The position numbers and the translations under genes were made by a program. The notes beneath the pieces are model-generated. The model worked only from the letters and a program-made list of their open reading frames with translations, was not told where the DNA came from and did no database searches. Of a stretch of DNA of 60,753 bases, positions 56,435 through 60,753 are shown piece after piece. Position 1 is the first letter of the stretch. Each line of letters begins with the position of its first letter. The stretch is from Marinospirillum insulare DSM 21763. GTDB taxonomy: Bacteria; Pseudomonadota; Gammaproteobacteria; Pseudomonadales; Halomonadaceae. The stretch is from positions 1 to 60,753 of the forward strand of contig NZ_JMLW01000019.1 of the NCBI RefSeq assembly GCF_000686905.1. Direction: 5' to 3'.

Positions 56435-59400
56435 TTAACTGAACAAGCTACTAATTACTTCTTCTTCATTTACAGGCTCTGGACTTATTACCGCTTCTTT
56501 TAGTAAATGTTTTCTATCAAGTAATAAAGCTAGATGTTCATCGAATGAGGGTTTTGTTGCATGCAAACTGAAGGGATAATAAATATGTACATTTTTAGTC
56601 TGACCAATTCTATAAACCCTATCTGTTGCTTGAGCTTCTTTTGCTGGATTCCAGTGACGCTCTAAGTGAACAACGTGGTTAGCACCAACTATAGTTAATC
56701 CAACACCAGCAGCAATAGGTGACATAATAATAATATTGAAACCTTCTTTTTTTTCAAACTTTTGAATTATTCCTTTGCGTGTCATTGAGTCATTTTTTTT
56801 ATCAGCAACTGCTTTAGTATCACCATTAACAATATCAATGTTTAGCTTATAAATTTCATCTAGTGCCTGCTTAAGAAGTAACTGCATTTTCTTATTAATT
56901 AAAAATACAATCACCTTTTCTTGCTTAGTCTTGATGATTTCTAAAATACTATTTAGTGCCAATAGCTTTGCTGAAGCATCCATAAATGCTTTAGCATTAC
57001 CAACAACTCCTTCAGAGTTAAAACTAGCCCCATTTAAATTGGGGTGAAGTGTTATATTACGGAGAGCAGCTAGGGTTGTTAGTGCAGAATTTTTACTATC
57101 ATCTGCATCTAAACCTTGCTGATAATTTTTCAACGTTTGATCGTAAACTTTTAACTGCTCACCTTTCATTGTTAAACCTATGGAAGGCATTAGCTCAATG
57201 TTACTAGCTGACTCTTGAAGCAGCTTACCTATATAAAATTTTTTTCTAGGTAAACCAGTTAGTTCTTCTTCTTTGGTTCTTCTTAACATGAAATTACCGG
57301 TAGCTTGGTGAAGTCTTGCACCAACTTCTAGCCGAATATCATGCCTCTCTTCTGGGATCGCGTTAACAATAGGTGAAACCCAGTTTTCTCTAAAAACCTT
57401 CCAATCACCCAATAAGTCAGGTTGGGCGGTATCTAATAGACACCAATAATCAGCTAAGCTATTCTCGACAGGAGTACCCGTTACTAGCATTTTAAAATCT
57501 GCTTTTAGCGCCTTGGCAGCACGCGTTTGTATAGTATTAGGGTTTTTAATGTTTTGAGCTTCATCAAAAAACACTAAACCCCAATCAACTTTACATAAAG
57601 AAAACTGGTAAGAACGTAAAGTGTCATAAGAAGTTAGCACAAGGCGTTTTGGTAAATCTAAACGATCAATACCCGCATTTGAACCTATTTTTAATGCGTA
57701 TTTAATTTTTCCATCAAAGTCTTCGTTATTCGCTAATGTCTCTTGTAATTGTGCCGATTCGCGCTGCACACCTTCCACACGAAAATCTTTTAAATCCTTA
57801 CCTGGCTGTAAGATTTTTATATCTAAGAAAGGTGAATTAATAAAGGTATGCGCCACCTCGTCTTTCCAGTTTTCTAGAAGACTTAAAGGTGCCACAACTA
57901 AAATAGGCTTGCAGGTTTTATTTAAACTTGATAGTAAACGGTAATATTCAGCAATCGCGATAAGTGACATGTAGGTTTTACCTAGCCCCATATCATCTGC
58001 CAGTAGTGCACCCTGAATTTTTTCGTTTGTAATTCCAACAGGATTTATGGCTTTAGTAATTAAGTCTACCGCCCATTCGACACCCAACTCTTGATGCTTG
58101 AAGGGCTTTCTTTGAGTAATTGACCAGTTAACTGTATGAACGTTATTTTTAATAGTTTTTGCTGATTCTAAAAGACGCTGATTATTTTCTTGTGACTCTT
58201 CTAACAGAAGGGTTAAATGCTTAGGTTTGCCAAAACCAGCAACATTACTTACTTTTTGTTCCGAAAAGCCAGCACTTTCATTAGACTCAAAGCTATTGTG
58301 GAGGCTTTCTATCTGCTCTTGTATAGCTATTGAATCAGATACATCAATAACCTGGTCATCGAAACTAACTAACTTGCTATTAGTTGCTTCTGCTGCATCA
58401 AACTGTTTTTCAAAACGCTCTAAGTCTTCAGGACATTTTATTACTGATGCAAGATTCCTAATAACTTTTGATGCATCAAACCCATAGCTTAAATCATCAC
58501 TAAACCACTGATTTTTTTCAGTATCTAGTTCACCAAACGATAAGTGTATTAACTCACCTATTCCAGTAACTCTTGCAGAAAAACCAACATCCAAATCAAT
58601 TAAAGAGGCATCTAAAAAAGCACTTGGGCTTTCGATAAATTTTTTAACTTGCTCTTTAGGAATGTGCTTATTTTTGAAAACTTCATCTATCGCTTTACGT
58701 TTATTTTTATCTAAAAGGACAATAGTATTTTCAACTCTTAGCACACCTTTGTCTTCAGAGCTTAAAACTTGCCCCCAGCGAGACTCAAGTTGATCATTAG
58801 TCAAAGAAGCAATAGTTGGTCGTAGCGATAAACTACCATCAAGATTCTGTGATGCCAGCACCCCAATACTTTCAGGTGCATTAACTTTAAGGTTTTCAAA
58901 ATGTCTCAAATCAACTTCCATGCCAGAGTTTTTTGCTACTTGTAATTTAGCGATAAGTTGTAAGTTTTCACTTTCACCCCGCTCTTCTGGAATAAGGCTC
59001 TTATGCGCTTGCCAAGCGTCTAAACCAAATAACTGCCCTGTATTCAATCGTGCAAATTTCTGACCAGGCAATTGAATGTAAGGACCATTTATAGTAACCG
59101 GTAGCTCGCCATAACTAGTATGTTTTATAAAGATCTCTACACTAAACCCTCTACCTGTGGTAACACCTTTAACCTGTAACTGGAAGTCGGCAACTAATCT
59201 AGGAGCGATACCTAACACTTCAGCGAGTGCAATATCTTCTTCCTCGGAATCAGCTAACAAGGAACAGACAACCTCTTTGGGTAGATGAAAACCATTAGGT
59301 AGCTGTGTAGCTAAGTTCTGTTCAGCTAGCATTTTAAGCAAGGTATGTTGAATAGAAGATTTAGCACCTTGCTCAAATTCTGAAAAAAGAGCTTTTTCAA

Positions 59401-59503
59401 CACTAAATAAAAGCCCTGTCGAGTTAGCAACAGCTTGATACAGAGCTAACTCTTCTAGGGTTTCATTGCTAAGCAATTTTTTTATTGTATCAATTAAACT
59501 CAT
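56435..59503 (-). CDS. zorD: SNF2-family helicase, ZorD-like (Zorya type I)
   Basis: A 1022-residue protein. The first 450 residues are a family-specific N-terminal region without a motif I can name. A SNF2 helicase core follows: Walker A LLADDMGLGKTYMSL (about 499-513), VAPLSLLENWKDEV, a DEAQ box FFDEAQNIKNP (about 645-648), VTGTPVENSLADYWCLLD (about 675), and near the C-terminus ATDRVYRIGQTKNVH (about 960) with its arginine finger. I see no added nuclease motif. Its partner upstream is an EH-signature fragment, the pair that defines Zorya type I. In Zorya, ZorD attacks phage DNA after ZorAB sense infection. It appears intact. Confidence 0.78.
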   Translation of the reverse strand: MSLIDTIKKLLSNETLEELALYQAVANSTGLLFSVEKALFSEFEQGAKSSIQHTLLKMLAEQNLATQLPNGFHLPKEVVCSLLADSEEEDIALAEVLGIAPRLVADFQLQVKGVTTGRGFSVEIFIKHTSYGELPVTINGPYIQLPGQKFARLNTGQLFGLDAWQAHKSLIPEERGESENLQLIAKLQVAKNSGMEVDLRHFENLKVNAPESIGVLASQNLDGSLSLRPTIASLTNDQLESRWGQVLSSEDKGVLRVENTIVLLDKNKRKAIDEVFKNKHIPKEQVKKFIESPSAFLDASLIDLDVGFSARVTGIGELIHLSFGELDTEKNQWFSDDLSYGFDASKVIRNLASVIKCPEDLERFEKQFDAAEATNSKLVSFDDQVIDVSDSIAIQEQIESLHNSFESNESAGFSEQKVSNVAGFGKPKHLTLLLEESQENNQRLLESAKTIKNNVHTVNWSITQRKPFKHQELGVEWAVDLITKAINPVGITNEKIQGALLADDMGLGKTYMSLIAIAEYYRLLSSLNKTCKPILVVAPLSLLENWKDEVAHTFINSPFLDIKILQPGKDLKDFRVEGVQRESAQLQETLANNEDFDGKIKYALKIGSNAGIDRLDLPKRLVLTSYDTLRSYQFSLCKVDWGLVFFDEAQNIKNPNTIQTRAAKALKADFKMLVTGTPVENSLADYWCLLDTAQPDLLGDWKVFRENWVSPIVNAIPEERHDIRLEVGARLHQATGNFMLRRTKEEELTGLPRKKFYIGKLLQESASNIELMPSIGLTMKGEQLKVYDQTLKNYQQGLDADDSKNSALTTLAALRNITLHPNLNGASFNSEGVVGNAKAFMDASAKLLALNSILEIIKTKQEKVIVFLINKKMQLLLKQALDEIYKLNIDIVNGDTKAVADKKNDSMTRKGIIQKFEKKEGFNIIIMSPIAAGVGLTIVGANHVVHLERHWNPAKEAQATDRVYRIGQTKNVHIYYPFSLHATKPSFDEHLALLLDRKHLLKEAVISPEPVNEEEVISSLFS

Positions 59504-59521
59504 TTAACTATCTCAACATCT

Positions 59522-60409
59522 TTAATTAAATTTACTTTTTTTAAGGTAGGGCTGACCATACCGCTCTAAATATTTTGGGTAATCTACTTTACTCATAATA
59601 TCTTCAAGCTCTACTTTTCGACCATTTGTATAAAGAAAGTCAATCACATTATTAAGCCAGTTATTATTATGAGTAACACCCACATAAGGCCAGTTAGGAA
59701 ATTTAGTTAAATAACTTTTTATAACACTACTAGTTAAATCGCTATATTCCAAGCTAAAGTTGGGGGAATAAGAGTCAAATATATTTGTTGGTTTGGCTAA
59801 ATAGACCCATATTTTAAAATTATGCGATCCTTCAACTATATAAAAATTAGAACAATCCAAATAGATTACTGCCTTGTCTTTTAGACCACCTGTCAAGAGA
59901 ATGTGGTTTATTTGATAGTCTTTATCAAGTGCTTTTTTTACATACCCTGCAGCTTCAGTACCTAACATCAACCTAGCATTACGTACTAAACCCTGCTCAA
60001 ACAAACCTTCCAAAAACTTTTTGCGTGCTGGAAACATACGCAGCAAGTCTTTATCTCCAGCAAGTTTCCCGTACTCATCAACAGCTTTCAAGAAAAGTTT
60101 AAGATCCTCTTTAGCTAACCAGCCACGAACTTTAGCAATCTTTTCTTGGCCAATTGGCAGCCACCACTTACGGTAATTTGTTGCAGTATTTGCTACTCTT
60201 GGATCACCTGCTATTTCAATAATTGTTTCTAACCAATCATCCGTGGGTGTTCCTTTAACTTTATCTATTAGTAACTCTATAGCTAGATGACCTAATAGTT
60301 TTTTTCCTTCATACATTGCATTCGCAACATCTTTTTTCCTAATCTCCATAAGAACATCATCCCACCGTCCTTCTTTTAACTTTCTTATTCTTTGAATACT
60401 TGGATTCAA
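59522..60409 (-). pseudogene. zorC: EH-signature protein, ZorC-like, 5'-truncated
   Basis: A 295-codon open frame that begins at a TTG inside the IS30 terminal repeat, so the true N-terminus is missing. The retained part looks like the C-terminal EH-signature domain of ZorC: MFPARKKFLEGLFEQG, then E152 in LMLGTEAAGYV and H196 in YIVEGSHNFKIWVYL as candidates for the paired Glu and His. Full ZorC proteins run to about 500-560 residues, so roughly the first half is absent. It ends 18 bases before zorD. ZorA and ZorB are not in this window and could lie beyond the IS or be lost. Confidence 0.68.
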
Positions 60410-60423
60410 CTTGCTAGTGCAAC
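60401..60423 (-). repeat. Terminal inverted repeat of the right IS30 element
   Basis: Read on the minus strand it starts GTTGCACT and ends AGTTGAATCCA, matching 315-337 at 20 of 23 positions in inverted orientation. It contains the stop codon of the transposase (60406-60408) and marks the junction with the zorC remnant. Confidence 0.8.
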
Positions 60424-60753
60424 AGCCTGTAATTCTTCAAACAATACTTCATTTGGTGTTTTCATTCCAAGTGTTTTCCTAGGTCGGTTATTTAAACGAT
60501 GCATAATGAATTCAAAATGCTCATCATCTAAGTGCTTAAAGCATGAACCTTTGGGGCAGTATTGACGTATTAAGCCATTTGTATTTTCATTCAATCCACG
60601 TTGCCAAGAAGCATAAGGGTCTGCAAAGTAAAAGTCACAATTCAGTGCTTTTGCAATGGCTTGATGCTCAGCAAACTCTTTACCATTATCTGCCGTTAGA
60701 GTATGTACTAAACCAACAGAAGCAAAGGGTGTTAACAACTCGATAATCGCATT
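60406..60753 (-). CDS. IS30-family transposase, C-terminal fragment
   Basis: 115 codons open to the right edge. The second catalytic Asp is in HTLTADNGKEFAEHQ, and the catalytic Glu in WQRGLNENTNGLIRQYCPKG; the end HRLNNRPRKTLGMKTPNEVL is typical of IS30 transposases. The stop TGA lies within the terminal inverted repeat and overlaps the TTG that opens the zorC remnant. With the 79-codon left fragment, about 120-130 residues of the usual 320 or so are missing, consistent with two ends of one repeated element. Confidence 0.9.
   Translation of the reverse strand, partial: NAIIELLTPFASVGLVHTLTADNGKEFAEHQAIAKALNCDFYFADPYASWQRGLNENTNGLIRQYCPKGSCFKHLDDEHFEFIMHRLNNRPRKTLGMKTPNEVLFEELQAVALAS

Larger units (their letters stand above)
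60401..60753 (-). mobile_element. IS30-family insertion sequence, 3' end (partial)
   Basis: The distal end of an IS30-type element on the minus strand, from the window edge to the terminal repeat at 60401. It holds the last 115 codons of the transposase. Same orientation as the element at 1-337. The boundary cuts an EH-signature gene. Confidence 0.85.

Overview
The window looks like a gammaproteobacterial chromosome contig. The run metZ-purF-cvpA-dedD-folC-accD-trpAB-trpF-truA-fimV-asd-leuB-leuD-leuC is a Pseudomonas/Oceanospirillales-type order. CysB, ThrH, NhaD, UbiG next to a Gph/MupP-like phosphatase, and a complete liu leucine pathway point the same way. The DNA is AT-leaning by eye (I could not compute GC). 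An aquatic Oceanospirillales-like bacterium is my best guess; genus cannot be told from this.

Layout. 1-337: the 5' part of an IS30-family element on the minus strand. 363-9345: CBS-domain protein, NhaD antiporter, ubiG, META lipoprotein, HAD phosphatase, lrgAB, purU, a DASS carboxylate carrier, dcd and exonuclease III. 9357-15094: YqiA-like esterase, SDR, thrH, cysB, and a FecR plus CHASE2-cyclase pair. 15243-20006: a livGFKHM branched-chain amino acid importer. 20328-25966: acyl-CoA synthetase and a valine-degradation operon. 26166-29314: AraC (MmsR-like), LiuR and a second acyl-CoA synthetase. 29397-45867: the purine/tryptophan/leucine biosynthesis and housekeeping block. 46021-48924: LysR regulator and a PAS-GGDEF-EAL protein. 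49154-56256: liuABCDE leucine catabolism, interrupted by two non-coding palindromic repeat insertions. 56435-60409: a Zorya type I-like defence remnant (zorD intact, zorC cut at its 5' end). 60401-60753: the 3' end of a second IS30-type copy in the same orientation as the first.

How the genes work together. Three near-identical 16-bp palindromes, TTTACGTWWACGTCAA, lie upstream of the liv transporter operon, of liuR itself and of liuA. They tie branched-chain uptake, the LiuR regulator and leucine breakdown into one local regulon. Valine breakdown (acyl-CoA dehydrogenase, hydratase, 3-hydroxyisobutyryl-CoA hydrolase, MmsB) sits beside an MmsR-like AraC regulator. Leucine synthesis genes leuBCD lie between the two catabolic blocks.

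The most notable non-housekeeping item is the right end. An IS30-family element has cut into an EH-signature gene next to a SNF2 helicase, so a Zorya-like locus is broken or split here. The transposase stop codon overlaps a possible start of the truncated zorC reading frame. Both window ends lie inside IS copies, which suggests that the contig ends at a repeated element.
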